Shown piece by piece: positions 1-12,340 of a stretch of 64,000 nucleotides of DNA. This DNA is from Acanthosoma haemorrhoidale (lineage: Eukaryota; Arthropoda; Insecta; Hemiptera; Acanthosomatidae). The DNA lies in assembly GCA_930367205.1 (NCBI GenBank), contig OV884011.1, forward strand, positions 172,743,226 through 172,807,225, written 5' to 3'. Both the position numbers and the translations under genes were made by a program. Every line of letters starts with the position of its first letter. Within the stretch, counting starts at the first letter, position 1. Under the pieces are notes generated by a model. That model worked only from the letters and a program-made list of their open reading frames with translations, had not been told where the DNA came from and made no database searches.

Positions 1-2995
1 ATAACAAGACCTAATCTTCTGAAAGTTTCATAACTTATGTTCAGTCTTTCTTGAAATAACCTTGTTATCTCTGCTTTGACCGTTTCTTGACACTGCTTAT
101 TGACCAAGGTTGCCGTTAGAATAGAAGTGTCGACTCGATAAAAGAATATGACAATGAAACATAGGATCCAGTGAGAGCAGCTTAGCATGGCGAGAAATTG
201 AGAGTGGAAGAGAGTGCGGAAAATGACAGATCGAAAGTTCTTCAGTTGGCAGTAGCTGCGTTTCCTCCAATAAACAGATCCTACTTAATCATGCTTAGAG
301 CTTAGTGAGACTCGTACTCCGAAAATAGTGCAAATGTTTTAGCCGATTGATCTTCAAGTCTTCATCCGGCTTGACTGTCTTCCTTTCAACAGCTGCGAGT
401 CCCAAATCAGACAGACCTGATCTGTCTATCTACCCTTATCCTCCCCTCTTTTGTTTTTTTTTAATGTTCTTTGTTCCAACATAGGCAAAAATAATATTAA
501 AATAATTATGAAATTGGACATGGAAATTGAAGTTAAAAAAAATGTTTCTTTTAAGGAACCTCGTATGGAAAATTCTAAAAAGGCCCTAAATTCCCAGCAT
601 CCTTTGTCAGCTTTAATAGGCCCACACGGGCTTTGCCGGTATTTTAAGGCAGTAGGCCCCTGTTTGGTCTATGAAATTGTCAAAATTGGAACTACATATA
701 CAAATGAAATGAACCAATGACGCCATCACTAATTTTAATGTGTCGTTTTAACAACAAAGTTTTATAGCGAGTCTTGATATATTAAAGTATAGTTGAAAAG
801 AAATTATAAGCATGTCCCAAAGAAAATTCTATAAAAAGTCAAACTCGCCGAATAGGTTAAGAAGTAGAAAATGGACTTATTTTGAAAGGCCCTTAGAATA
901 AAAAAAAAAATCCCTTAGCATGAAAAGAAAGAGTGGGACCCTTATTTATGACTGAGAAGGTGCTGCGAGGCGCACCGTCGGACCTGAAGTGAGGTAGGGT
1001 CGTAAGAGTTGTGTCGTGGTAGGGGTTCCACAGCTCCCAAATATTAAGGGTTATTGAATTGTGAACATTCACCCTTCCCATCTCCGTATTGAATTGAAAA
1101 CCCTCTACCGACCGCCCAGAAAGAAGGAAGTAATCACAAGCAGTAGCTGGCACAATCTCATTACAACATCATCTCATTATAAGCAGACTTTAGCATAATA
1201 CGACAGGGGTACTTTAGCCCTTAGATAGGTGGGGGGGGGTAGTTCCTTCCGCGGGTATTGGCCTTTTCATTCCTCACGGGAGGGTGGGCCCTTTATGACG
1301 TTTGATAATTCCTTTCCGGCAGCTCAAAGGGAGACTTTCCGTCTCGATGGTCATCGAGTAAGGACATCTTTCAATGGAAACAATACCGATTCCAAGATGT
1401 AAATCTTTTTCATGTCTTGCGCACTCGATCTACAAAAAAGTGGTGCGATCAATAATGTACGATTGTTCTAGCTTTCATTAACAAACAGAAATAACCGGAT
1501 CAATTTTTGTTATTTTATGTTATTCATTGAAACTCTGAAACAGTGATTTCATTACAGTAAATATAGAATGTATAAAAGTGTACAAAATAAACAGGGCCTA
1601 TTGGATGGTGAAGACCAAAAACAATAATTATTGGAAATAAGGGTGACTCAAAGGAGTAGCCTGCATGTGGACTTTGTGATGCCCAACACTACTCAAAAAT
1701 GTCCTGGTTTGACCAGCAACTCCCAGGAAAATATGAATGCAAAGGGGATGTGAAACATTATGGTGTAAAACTAAAGTTTGCATATTAATGTACCAAACAT
1801 AAACAAGTAAAATCTCTTAACGCCGATGATATAATATAGCAGAGATATTATTAAACGATGGAAACACGGCTAAGCGAAAAGGTTTGAATCTTTTGACATG
1901 GTATAAATAGTCCGTGGTATCAAAACCAAAATATGTTTCCGATGATCATTTCATTTAATGCAATTAATTTGTTTTCCGAAATTTTGTATCCACTCCTCAC
2001 ATAAGTAACATAGTAACAGCTGTAAATGATCCTGTTTCTCGTCCAGAATCTTGATAAATATGTCCATTTTTCAAACTATTCTCATTTGATTGCTTTATAT
2101 GTGCATGTTAAACTAAATGAACCAACCTCTTTTTGCGATAATTACATTTCTAAATAAGTACAAATGCTAATAAATGCTAGTACAAGCTACTGCTAGCAGG
2201 TATTAATCATAATTCAGATTTAGAAAATGCATGATATACAATTTAGATGTTCATATTTCGAAATGTACTTACTCTAGGTATATCCTGGAGTCGATGTAGC
2301 AATACTCCAGGGTATAACTTCATCGATTAAAATCCACAACCAGCAAAGCTTTCTGATGGGCTTGTTACAAACTTCTGATTATAAGAAGCACAACAATTTT
2401 TTTAATATATGTCGAATACCAACAGAAAAAATGTAATAAACTCATAGTTGATATTTTGAGTAAAAAAATAACAAGGTCAGTGATCCTCAAATACACCGGT
2501 TGACTTCTAAGGTCTAATTATTCAATCGACTAAATATTTCACAAGAAATTGTTTATTCATATCTGATTTTAATTATTATACCTCCTATAGCCAATAGTCT
2601 CCATAAAATAAATAAAACTATAGCTATAAACATAAAAAGTTTAAAGTGCCACTTTATTGTTTAGAGGCGACCACTGAATTATTTTCCAATACTGCAAGTA
2701 TTGGAATAGTAGAAAGATGACGTTTATAGCCGCAATAAAAAGTAAATAAATAAAATGCAACAAATAAGATTAAACTTATTTATCACCGAATTATTGATTG
2801 TTTGTGCCATTCTCTGTCATTTATATATATTTATTTTTGTGTGTTTCTGAATATATATGTCCAGTACTATATATGATATTAAATATTCTAAAAATAAAGT
2901 TTTAGCTCAAGTATTATTTACCAAAAACTAAAATACAATCAACAAGGCTCACACATTCGTTCTTACACCACCACCACCACTCACCAGCTTTCTCA
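1..2995. other. Unique AT-rich DNA, no gene recognised
   Basis: No reading frame here resembles a known protein, and the open frames present (near 451-720 and 893-1153) are short and of random-looking composition. Positions 1-450 and 590-700 and about 930-1350 have more balanced base composition than their surroundings, which could reflect regulatory or untranslated sequence, but nothing specific can be named. A run of nine G lies at 1231-1239. Around 2285-2320 a short inverted pair (TATCCTGGAGT and ACTCCAGGGTATA) could form a small hairpin. Confidence 0.6.
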
Positions 2996-3460
2996 ATGCA
3001 CTATCTAGGTATAAAAATGGATATGCATCTCCATTTCTCTACTCATTTTAATGATAAAAGAGAAAATGTACGACACAGGTCTTACCCGCTATCCCACTTG
3101 CTAACTTCACCTAACCTGTCGCTTCGTCTCAAACTGATGATATATAAATGTGTCCTCCGGCCAGCTCTTCTGTACAGTGCCCCGCTATTTACCCACTTGA
3201 CTGACAATACAGCCAAATTTCTCCAACATTTCCAGAATGGGATCATGCGAAAAGTGGCCCGACATACCTCTTTCGAGAGGTCAAAGAACGCTGACCTGCA
3301 CCCGTTGCTTGGTGTGCCGTCGGGGGGTGAGTTCATCCGCCGGAGACAATTCATATTTTTTGACTCGTTGCAGCACCTAACCAACTCAGTGTTTAACACT
3401 ATAGCCCCACCACCCCTCCCGCATCGATGGCAACAGACTGTCGGGGAAAAATTAGGTTAA
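2996..3460 (+). pseudogene. Non-LTR retrotransposon reverse transcriptase, C-terminal fragment
   Basis: This open frame of 154 residues is the C-terminal end of a Jockey/CR1-type reverse transcriptase. It opens with YLGIKMDMHLHF, matching the family's YLG..LD..L.F block after the catalytic domain. It continues with LRLKLMIYKCVLRPALLYSAPLF, the thumb/connection block usually read as L..YK..LRP.LTY..P.W, here followed by QNGIMRKVARHTSF in place of Q.K.LR.I...PW. It ends in an R-rich stretch and FFDSL, a tail shared with copies at 14596, 41048, 56071 and 60671. The ATG at 2996 is only an internal Met: no endonuclease or catalytic FADD box lies upstream, so the copy is 5'-truncated and cannot be functional. 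The 3' portion is free of stops, so the copy is not very old. Clade placement within Jockey/CR1/LOA is uncertain. Confidence 0.85.
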
Positions 3461-3536
3461 GAATTAGTATGCAAGTTAGTTTTAAGTTTGATCAAAAAGG
3501 TGAGACCCATCACCTTTATTAGGATAAAAAATTTTT
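3461..3536 (+). mobile_element. 3' UTR and tail of the same non-LTR copy
   Basis: After the stop codon come about 35 bases of leader, then an 8-bp perfect hairpin, AAAGGTGA (3496-3503), loop GACCCA, TCACCTTT (3510-3517), then TTAGGATAAAAAA and a T run. The same hairpin sits at the 3' end of three other copies in the window (14761-14778, 25488-25505 and 60614-60635), so it belongs to the element. In LINEs such a 3'-terminal stem-loop is typically the part of the RNA gripped by the reverse transcriptase; that role is inferred here. Confidence 0.75.
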
Positions 3537-5973
3537 TTTTTTAGATATTATCTGGTTGGGATTCACTCAGCCTCGTGTGGATTAAATAGTAGCCATTTAA
3601 ATAAATAAGGATCCCGCCAAGAAATCCATAACTGGAGTTCGCCTAAAAGTGCCATCTACCAACTACGGTGAATACCATGAGGCCGTGGAATCACGTTTCA
3701 GTAATAAATATTAAAAGTACGCCCAAAATCCAGAGTTTCTTTCATTTTGAAAATAAACAATTCAAATGTTTTACTTGTTTCTTTCCAAAATTAATCGAAC
3801 TTAATTTTGAGAAAGAACTAATTTTAATTCGAAAAATTTTAATTTTTAAAGTTAGTTCATTCTTTAATCACGAATTCAGCTCATTACAGATATTTAATGA
3901 ACCAAACGATGTTACTTACTTACTTACTCGTAGACTATTACAACTGATATAAAGGATTGCTAGACTTATATAAATAGTTATAGCTCTCAATACATAAGAA
4001 ATTAGGGCTCATTAGGCTAGATTTTTTTTTCAAATTTGATTACAGCACTGACTAGTTAACCATTTAAGAGATTAAGAGATTTTCCAATGCAGTGCAATGA
4101 ACATAACAAACGATTCTAACAAGCTTAAAATTAACTATCTTCCATGAGAAGTATGAAACGCGAAACTTGGGAATCAACTATGAAACTGACAATATGAGTG
4201 CAACAAAATGAGAAGTATAACTAGCTTTTGTAACAGCGACGATAAACATTTGGAACGATTTAACTATATTACTCCACCTAGTGTGCGTGCCCTATTGTTT
4301 TATACAACGGTCACGAATCGGTTATGATTAAAATTAAAATATTAGTCATGTTTTTTCGATGCGATCAGTCTTAAATTTTATGGTGAAAGCCTATTTGTTC
4401 ATTCGTGTTTTCCAGTGATATATTTTTAGCGGGTACTAACTATATTTCATAATAATTGCAAGACTATAAACTTTTTTTTTCCTCAAAAAATAACCCCTAT
4501 TCAATTACTGTGAGTAAACGCTAGTTAGTTTTTATGTGGCTATAAAAAATAAATTATGGTCTCTACGAAATCAAATGTAATTTCTGCAGGAAAAAATTTA
4601 GCACACGGTTACACCTTTACCTTTTCTTCATCCACTAAGCAATCTTTTTTACGAATGTAATTTGAAATTTTCAGCCTTTTTCCATGCGATGTGGTAATCC
4701 AAAATATTCACTGCTTATTGTTCTACCTTACACTAGTGAAGTAAAATTGTCTTATAAAAACTACTGATAGACTGAACATAATGAAGCGTTTCTGAAAGCG
4801 GAAAAAGGTTTTTTATTAATCACAATTTTATAGCTAAAAGTAATATTAATTATCAGGTATGCTACGTTTTAGTTAAGTCTGAATCTCGTCCCTTGGTAGA
4901 AAAGTCTTAAATGTTGTTATATTGTTATAGGCTAGGTCGCCATTAGTTCGGCCTGGTAGGGGGAAAAGTCTGATGGGTCGGAGATATGACTACCCCCGCT
5001 GGGAGCATCTCTTGTAACGAGGTTTTCATAGCTGCTGATTGGGCAATCCCATGTGGGCGCCATACCCGTCTTCCCTGATTCAGACTTGGTAACTTGGCTA
5101 TTTCTCCACCTCTATCCCGCTAACTGCACTCAATCCCGACAATAATCAAGTCCCGCCGGGAGGTTATGCGATTATGAGGACTTAGGGAGACCGCGCGTAT
5201 CTGGTGTGAGGTGGGACTGATGATGACATTAATAGAATGTATTCACTCTCCCAGATATGTTGAAGTTATAATAGAGTCACACTTGAGTGATAATATCTGT
5301 TGAGCAAGGTATACACTTTAAAGCACTATACAGAGAACTTGGAAATCATATTTACTTAATAACTAAATGGACATGTACATAGTTTATGATCTCAGTGAGA
5401 CATTCACCACCCACCTATAGCTGTTATATGCCATGCTCAGAGAACTGAAATTAATTTAAGTTTCACGAAAGTTTAAGTATTTCAGTTTATTAAATAATTT
5501 CACGCATCATTGTATGCTTTTTTAGATGCTAACTTGTTTGGTTAGGATTGTTTTTTATTTGGTAAAAGGAATCAGGGAATAGTTATGCTCGTAGTAACTG
5601 TAGTAAATTATGCATCATTTTTGTCCAATCCCGGTTCAGATTTCTTGCCATGAAAAAAATTGTATTACTACATTACTATTATTGCTACATATAATTACTT
5701 TTTTTAATACAATAATTAATAAATAAATGACGCTAAACAAACAAGCATTGGAATAAAAAATATCGTTTTTTAATTATAATTTAACATAGTCATTAAATAT
5801 TATTGTTCCGGCCACCAAGATCATCAATTTAAGACCATGTACAGGATGATTTATAAACAATTATATTTTGTATTATGGTATTAATGAACAAATAACCTTC
5901 AATTATAATTTATGGAGTTTTAAATATATTTTATGTCATCGGGTAATCATAGAAAACATCCACATAAATTTGT
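3537..5973. other. AT-rich DNA with one GC-balanced block
   Basis: No gene is recognised. About 4940-5230 is clearly richer in G and C than its surroundings and contains stretches such as CCCGCCGGGAGG, yet has no sustained open frame. It could be an old transposon fragment or a regulatory element. The remainder is simple AT-rich sequence with many homopolymer runs. Confidence 0.5.
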
Positions 5974-6215
5974 AAGTACCTTGGTCTTACACTAGATAGG
6001 AGAGTAACATTTATAGAACACATAAATATTTAAACTAAAAATGTTAAATCTCTACCAAACCGAAACCCTGATCTGGCACACTAATATGGAGTTCCATCTG
6101 CCAATCAAACGACAAAAAACATAAAATAATTCAACATCTGTTCATGAGGACCATAAATGGATACCCCGTATACCACAACAGCAATTATACCACCAAATGA
6201 AAAAATTCTTTAGTT
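5974..6215 (+). pseudogene. Degenerate Jockey-type reverse transcriptase fragment
   Basis: Read in frame from 5974, the sequence gives KYLGLTLDRRVTFIEHINI, a textbook match to the YLG.TLD.RLTF..HI block found after the catalytic core in Jockey-clade reverse transcriptases. The frame then hits a stop near 6030 and later similarity is scattered across frames, with the next block recognisable only weakly near 6040-6200. No 3' tail is evident. This is an old dead copy, unlike the better-preserved copy at 29902. Its exact ends are uncertain. Confidence 0.7.
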
Positions 6216-8412
6216 GCGCAATTATATTTGTGATTCTCAACTGCATGACTTGTAACATAGTTTGAATATGTTTATTAAATATTAATAAAGTTTTTATTCG
6301 GGAAATACGATTATTTAATTTATAAATATGGTCATTTATTTAGTTATTATGTAGAAATTGAGTATGTTTTTATTTATTTTTCCAGCTATCAGAAACTTCA
6401 AACATAACTTTGACAAAGCCATAAATTATATATAATTTATACTATACTAAAGCATGTGCATAAATATCTTTAATTATGTGAAATAATATATTAAATTTTA
6501 TATTTATTTTCCTAACATGGGACCAACGATCTCCGGTTCAGGACTGAAACATGGGTAAAATGATTTGGGTTTTGGGTTCAAAAAATGTATTTTGAGCGTA
6601 AAAAAATATGAGAAGATAGAGAAAAATATGCAAAAATTCATTGAATTGACTAAGGTATATTGACTAGGAGCGTGAAAGGAAATGAAGAGGGAGATCATCA
6701 AAGGCTTTTGAAACGCTATCAATGGACGATCCTAATTTCAACGCCGCTCACGGGATGACGCTCTAATGGATAAGCCACGCCTTTGATCCGCGTCGAAGGG
6801 TGAGGACTAGGTAACGAGCTTCCAAAGGGAACAGCTTGATTGTAGCAGTATGTCAAGGGTGTGGTGGGACACTTTGTCACCCCACACGGTGGTCGTAGTC
6901 TTCTTGTGATGTCCCGTCTGCCGTCAGATATACAGCAGACTAGCTTGTCTCTACAGCCCCAGCGAAATGATCACAATAATGCAATCGCAGTAGAAAATTA
7001 GGGTCAATTTTAATGATGAATGAATAAGGTTCCACGCAAGTAAGACTTAAGAATAAGTGGGTGACACTCGGATGTTTGGTAACTAGAAAGGAAAATTAAA
7101 TAATGAAATACGATTGTAAAGATGAAAAAAACTAAACTTTAACCCTTCTTCATTGGGATATATTAAACCTTTTACTTGTTTTTTTTTCTACATAATATTC
7201 ACTTGAAAAAATTAGAATGTGCCCTATTAAGACCGTAAGTGATTGATAGGGAATGAACCCATGCATGGTACAATATTGACACGTAAACAAATCCCAGGAA
7301 ACCTCAATTGAACCTGAAGAGTTTAACCTCCCCTGCTAAAGAGAATAAAGGCAACAACGATAGAACTCCTGCACCACTTCACTGCGGCATGGTACAAGAC
7401 GCAGACGGTTCCCGACTATAGGATGGAACTTCTGCCAGAACTTCAAATAAGAGGTTGGTTTTAGGAGATCTCAAGGAGGATTGTAGGGATGTGCGGTGCA
7501 AGATACCTATCACACTACGAGATCAGGATGTTTGAATCATATTTCAAGATGAACTTGAAAAAAATGTGTTATAGTTATATAATGAATAAGATACAGCCAA
7601 GCTGCAGTGTGTTCATATTCAATGTTAATTTTTCATTGCATCATATGACACATGAGGCGTGTATCATCAAAACCAAATCTATTCACACTGTCCCAAAATG
7701 AGTCTTTCTTCTCAAGCTCTCATACATACTCGATACTGGCAAGCGTATATTATAAAATATTATTATTTGGAGCTAAAAATTGTCAATCCACCCAGCTTTA
7801 AAATTTAAATTTCCAGAAACTTAACATTGCAGAAGCTCTAAAACTAATCTTGAAACAATCAATGGTTTTGTTTTTTCAGATAATTTGTTACCAAACAATC
7901 ATAAAAGTAATCGGTTTGACACTATTTTTGCAACTATTAAAAATTTCTAAAAATAGATGGAACTGGTTTTGAAGTAACACGCCTCATTGTTCACAACTTA
8001 TAGACATTGTTTGTTTTTTTTCAAAATATAAAAATTGCTAAGTATAAAGTGTTGAATTTGATTCAGTGGGGATAATTATCCGGTGGTTCGTGGAGCTCCT
8101 TGCTTGTAAGCGGATCCGGCGTGTATAGGTGAATGCGGGAATAATTGCCTGAGAAGGCAGGACGTGAATGCGGCCGGCCCTTTCATCAGATGTCCTTATT
8201 TACAGTTGGGGCTGGTGACAGGTGCCCGTTCTCAAGTCCCGCCACTCATCCTCCATGCTCAATGGGTCTCTTTCACGCTGGCGGTCTCTACCCTTCCCTC
8301 TATTCACAGGATAGCAATACTCCAAATACCAACATAAATGTCATCATAGGCCCATATCACAATTCTTAACACATATGCTAGTTATTTTCAATTTTTTTTT
8401 TTGAGTTATTTA
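6216..8412. other. Mostly AT-rich DNA with three GC-balanced islands
   Basis: Islands at about 6725-6975, 7300-7500 and 8085-8345 have mixed composition and hold short open frames, but none looks like a known protein. The first contains several GTGGTG/CCACAC-type stretches that could pair locally. I see no splice-site pattern that would join the frames, so they are best left as unannotated repeats or possible regulatory DNA. Confidence 0.5.
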
Positions 8413-8484
8413 TTTTGTTTTAGTTTACATTGGCTCAATGCAAAAAGTCTGCAGACGCAAGAACGCCTCTAGACTAAAACAAAA
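8413..8484. repeat. Short inverted repeat beside the minisatellite
   Basis: Arms TTTTGTTTTAGTTTA (8413-8427) and TAGACTAAAACAAAA (8470-8484) are inverted with one mismatch and enclose a 42-base loop. It ends in an A-run and lies 84 bases before the first minisatellite unit. It may be a miniature transposon relic or a chance product of T-rich/A-rich flanks. Confidence 0.45.
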
Positions 8485-8567
8485 AAAAAAAAATATATTT
8501 TTATGGTTTAGTTACTGGTTGCGGGTTTAGATTTAGTAAATAACATCAAATATTTTCTTTCTATGAA

Positions 8568-8819
8568 CACTTTTAGTAACCTATACAGCAATTCTCAGGT
8601 GGTTTTAGGTGACACCGCAAACATTTTGAGCACTTTTAGTAACCTATACAGCAATTCTCAGGTGGTTTTAGGTGACACCGCAAAAATTTTGAGCACTTTT
8701 AGTAACCTATACAGCGATTCTCAGGTGGTTTTAGGTGACACCGCAAACATTTTGAGCACTTTTAGTAACCTATACAGCAATTCTCAGGTCGTTTTAGGTG
8801 TCACCGCAAACATTTTGAG
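8568..8819. repeat. 63-bp minisatellite, four copies
   Basis: Four head-to-tail 63-bp units begin at 8568, 8631, 8694 and 8757, each starting CACTTTTAGTAACC, and a five-base start of a fifth unit follows. Units differ by only a handful of substitutions (for example GCAATTC versus GCGATTC, ACAT versus AAAT, and in the last unit two changes), with no indels. Because 63 is divisible by three, a frame starting with ATG at 8563 runs through all four units as a 21-residue peptide repeat (core FSNLYSNSQVVLGDTANIL) before a stop at 8824. There is no sign that it is translated: no neighbouring exon or family match is seen. Recent amplification by slippage or unequal exchange is the simplest reading. 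Confidence 0.97.
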
Positions 8820-8824
8820 CACTT

Positions 8825-9090
8825 AAGAATGACAGTTTGTAAGATGTTATAAGCGCTTGCGAAATAAACAAAATCATGTAGGAAGACCAAAAAGTTGGCA
8901 TAAAAAAAATAATGCGTAAAACTAAAATATCCACTTTTTTATACGTAAGAAAACAGGAACAAACATAATCCTACAGTTAAATGACTAATCTCTAGTGGTC
9001 ATTCAAAATAAAATCACTGTATCTTCTTCCTAATTTTTACTGGATTATTGTAGGTACTACTACAGGTATAATGTGGTCGGGATATAGCAG
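8825..9090. other. AT-rich spacer
   Basis: This stretch holds no recognisable coding or repeat feature. It separates the minisatellite from the degenerate retroelement fragment that starts near 9091. Confidence 0.5.
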
Positions 9091-9258
9091 TACGCCAAGG
9101 TAAATTTGATATTATTTTTAGGCATTTATATTGTGTTCTCTGCAGTATAAGGAAATTACTAGTACAGGTTCATACTCCAGGATGGCCGTGCGCAGGTTAA
9201 TGGAGGTCTGACAAGCATTTTATAAACTATTGTTTGATATTTTACCGGCAGTTTTGAT
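9091..9258 (-). pseudogene. Degenerate Jockey-type reverse transcriptase fragment
   Basis: On the minus strand, from 9258 downward, one frame reads KLPVKYQTIVYKMLVRPPL and then CARPSWS, matching the L.YK.LVRPILTYA.P.W block of Jockey-type enzymes. A single-base shift then moves the match to another frame, FLILQRTQYKCLKIISNLPW, which is the LQ..QNK.LR.I...PW block. The copy is therefore frameshifted and dead. It is paralogous to the fragment at 27250-27453, which has the same blocks and the same flanking words (for example ACTAGTACAGG in the plus-strand direction). Confidence 0.75.
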
Positions 9259-11691
9259 TATTTGTAAAGTAATGAAAACAGCAAGGAGACGTTTTGCTCT
9301 AATAGAGTTAATGAAAGGAGTAAAGGTTAAGTCATATCAAACATTACACTACGTAATTGACAATCTACGGCCATTTACGTTAATTATTTCTGATCATTAT
9401 TATATATATTAATAAAATTTAATTTATGACAGTGAAATAACTATTAGTAGACATCGAGTTGTAAAATCTATAAAAATGTCACTTCACCCAATTTTTCGAT
9501 TTATTATTTAGAAGCTGTTTTTTAAAATGACTAACATTTTTGTATATCGATTATGAAATTTCTTTGTACAGATATGTATGAAATGAAAAACTAACTAAGT
9601 TACAAATGTACCGTTTCTATGAAACCAAAATGCACAGAGTTTATTGGTTTATTTTTATTGTTTATTGACACAGAGTTTTATTGTTAAAATTCTGCCTAGT
9701 CATTTTGAGAAATATTATCAAGTAAGAAAATCAGCATGCTAATGGATAATCACTAGGCTATGGAGATGGTATAAGCCAGTGTGAATATGTTTTATTTATG
9801 TTATTTCGACCGACGAATGGTCGTTAATATTTAATACAAATATTATTATTATAAATGATATGCATCGTACATCACAAATCAAAATTGTTATTAAAATATA
9901 TATTAAAAAAAATCACTGAATAGTGATTATTAGATTGTAGAGATAGATCGCTGAATTCATTCGATATTGTCTTAAACGTAAAAACAGCACTAACATTTGT
10001 TAACTGTTCCTATTTAAACGATTAAACTCCAAATCTACGATCCTACAAATCAATTAGTCTTACAGTTACAACGCGGATCCTAACCAATTCTAATCCACGA
10101 TATGTATTTTGGAATCCAAATCTGCTGATATTGATGAAACCATTTAATTTACATTTTAATTACAACTTACGCATTTTACTGTCCTCATACAGCTTTGGCT
10201 GTAACTCTGCCATAGACAAACGAAGTAGAGAAATCTCATACCTAAAACAGAGTAATTCAAGTTGGTTAATTGAATCTTACTTAACAAAAACCACAATTTT
10301 CTAGACATTTACATTTGTTCATAAGCAATTTAAGAAATAGCTACGAATAGTCTCAAATTGAAATACTTCAAGTCCAATTAGTTAGCGGATATAGCCTGTA
10401 AATTTTTACATATTATAGGGCACATCAAGTACGTAACGTGATCAAGGAAGAAACTGCTTCAGGTCACGTTTCACTTCCTTCGATTGAGTCGTTTCTCTTT
10501 CGAAGCTAAAAATTATTTCCCTAATTACATAGTCAAGTCAAAAGTATGAGCCTTTTTTATTATTAATGTAAATAATAATTTGAACATAAGACAGTTTAAA
10601 AATACACCAAGTCTCAACTGGTGCAGTTAATAGGTTTTAAACAATTGTTAAAATAATTTGTATTATTAGTAGAAACATGTAAAAAAAGGACTAATAGTAC
10701 CCAATGTTTTATAATTTTATTCCCCGACCTCGTCTCTTATTTTTTCTTCGTAGAAAAGTGAAAATTTCCTTAGATCATTTCCTTTTAAAATAGTATAACT
10801 TTTCTAATAAGGAATCTGCTTCAAGTATTTGAGACCATTTGACTCAACGACTTCCTCAATATTAAATATTAAGACTTATTAAATGGCATTAAATTTTCTT
10901 CCAACTATTTGTTTTAACAAGTGATCAAAGTAATTTTCCTTTCTACTCATAATAAAAATTTAAAAGAAATTCATCTTTTTAACAAACATACAAAAAAATC
11001 TAATTAATCCTAGATTAAGTATTTTACTGAATTTCCCAGGTAAAACTGTTTTTTTCCATGACTAGTAATGGGTTTCACATAAGCAGTGTAATCCCCTTTG
11101 CTCCGGAAAAAATAAGCAACATTTTTTCCTTCCCCCCCCCCTTATTAAGGCTATCTCCAGGCAAGTGCTGTTATTTGTTCCAACCCGGATCCAATCATGC
11201 TCTGAAAGAGTTTGTTCACTAAATTGTATCCTGTTAGGAGCAATGCTACAGACAAAATATTTTTGGCTCGATTACTGATAAAATAAATTAAGATATTAAA
11301 AAATATTGCTCTAACGTCAACAACATTACTTCCTCACTTAGAAAGCAATACGGAACACACATTAATTTTGATTTACAATTCACCTTCCCGAAAGTTTTTA
11401 CTTTAGATGATTTATTAATACATAACGATAGAACTCTTTCCATTAAAAAATAAATTCGTCTTTGAATATTTCATGGCCTTTAAGGGCCCCGTGCGAGAAA
11501 GAAATGAAGTAATAACGAGGGTTATAGCCAATTTTCGTTAGGGCACTCTCCCTCCCGAGGGAAACTTCTGACTTTTAACAGGATCCTATGAGAATAAGGA
11601 ATTAAAGTTTTCCCTACAGGGCTCTCCTGCGAGTATCAAACCGATTACAGTATCACGAGAAATATTGGGCCAACTTTGCCCAGTCTTTTAC
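9259..11691. other. Unique AT-rich DNA, no gene recognised
   Basis: No convincing coding or repeat feature is seen. A run of ten C at 11132-11141 stands out. About 11460-11680 is GC-balanced and precedes the antisense retroelement tail; it has no open frame worth naming. Confidence 0.55.
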
Positions 11692-11869
11692 TTTTTTTAT
11701 TCACATTCTTTATTGTGCAATAATTACAATCTGCATTTTATAAGGCAATAATAATACAGATAAATGATCTCATTCATACCATATTTACAGTCATCATTCA
11801 CTCGCTCATTCATACAATAGGACATGATTGGAGAAACTGGCCATTGCCAGGACTTCCACTGTCACGCGC
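11692..11869 (-). mobile_element. Jockey-type element 3' UTR and poly-A tail (antisense)
   Basis: The T run at 11692-11698 is the complement of a poly-A tail, and the complement of AATAAA lies at 11709-11714. The following sequence (TTACAATCTGC, then CATTCATACCATATTTACAG and ATTCACTCGCTCATTCAT) is a 3' UTR that recurs near 30360-30490 in sense and at 33338-33460 and 58112-58232 in antisense. Four copies of the same tail in 64 kb mark a moderately abundant family. Confidence 0.9.
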
Positions 11870-12340
11870 TTATAGCAGGTCACGAGGCCACTGCCGTTTC
11901 AGTCTCCGAGGAGGATTATAGGGATGAGTGACGCAGTGCAAAGACTGCTACAGGATTAGGGTGGTTGGAAAGGCTACTGTGGAATTTCATAAACTTGGAA
12001 GGGATGAGTTCTAGAATGTAGGGTATATTAAGGTCGTTATGAAGGGTTTTGTTTGCTGACATAATAAGGGGCATTTCCTATTGTTTTCAGGACTTTTCAT
12101 TGAAAGGGTTGGATACGCTTATGTTCGACTTTTTTGCAGTCTCCCATAGCTCTATTCCGCATGTCCAGATTGGTTTAAGTATAACTTTGTAGATTAGTAG
12201 TTTATTTTCTATTGAGAGATGGGATGTCCTTTGAAGTAGTCTGTACAGTTGTCCAAAGCGTCTGTTTAGTTCTTGTCTTTTTAGTCTCGTATGTGGGTTC
12301 CAGGTCAGTCGTTTGGAAGCCTAAGTACCGTAGTCTTTTA
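11870..12340 (-). pseudogene. Jockey-type reverse transcriptase C-terminus, frameshifted copy
   Basis: Read on the minus strand from 12340 down to the stop at 11870, this is a second copy of the fragment at 29902-30354 and aligns with it almost throughout. It keeps a YLGF block at its 5' end that the other copy lacks. Single-base differences break the frame: one near the join of YLGF and RLTW, and an extra A near 12050 (CAGCAAACAAAACC here, CAGCAACAAAACC in the other copy). The protein blocks RLTWNPHT, ENKLLIYK, and PIWTCGIELW remain readable. The copy is 5'-truncated and non-functional. Confidence 0.88.
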
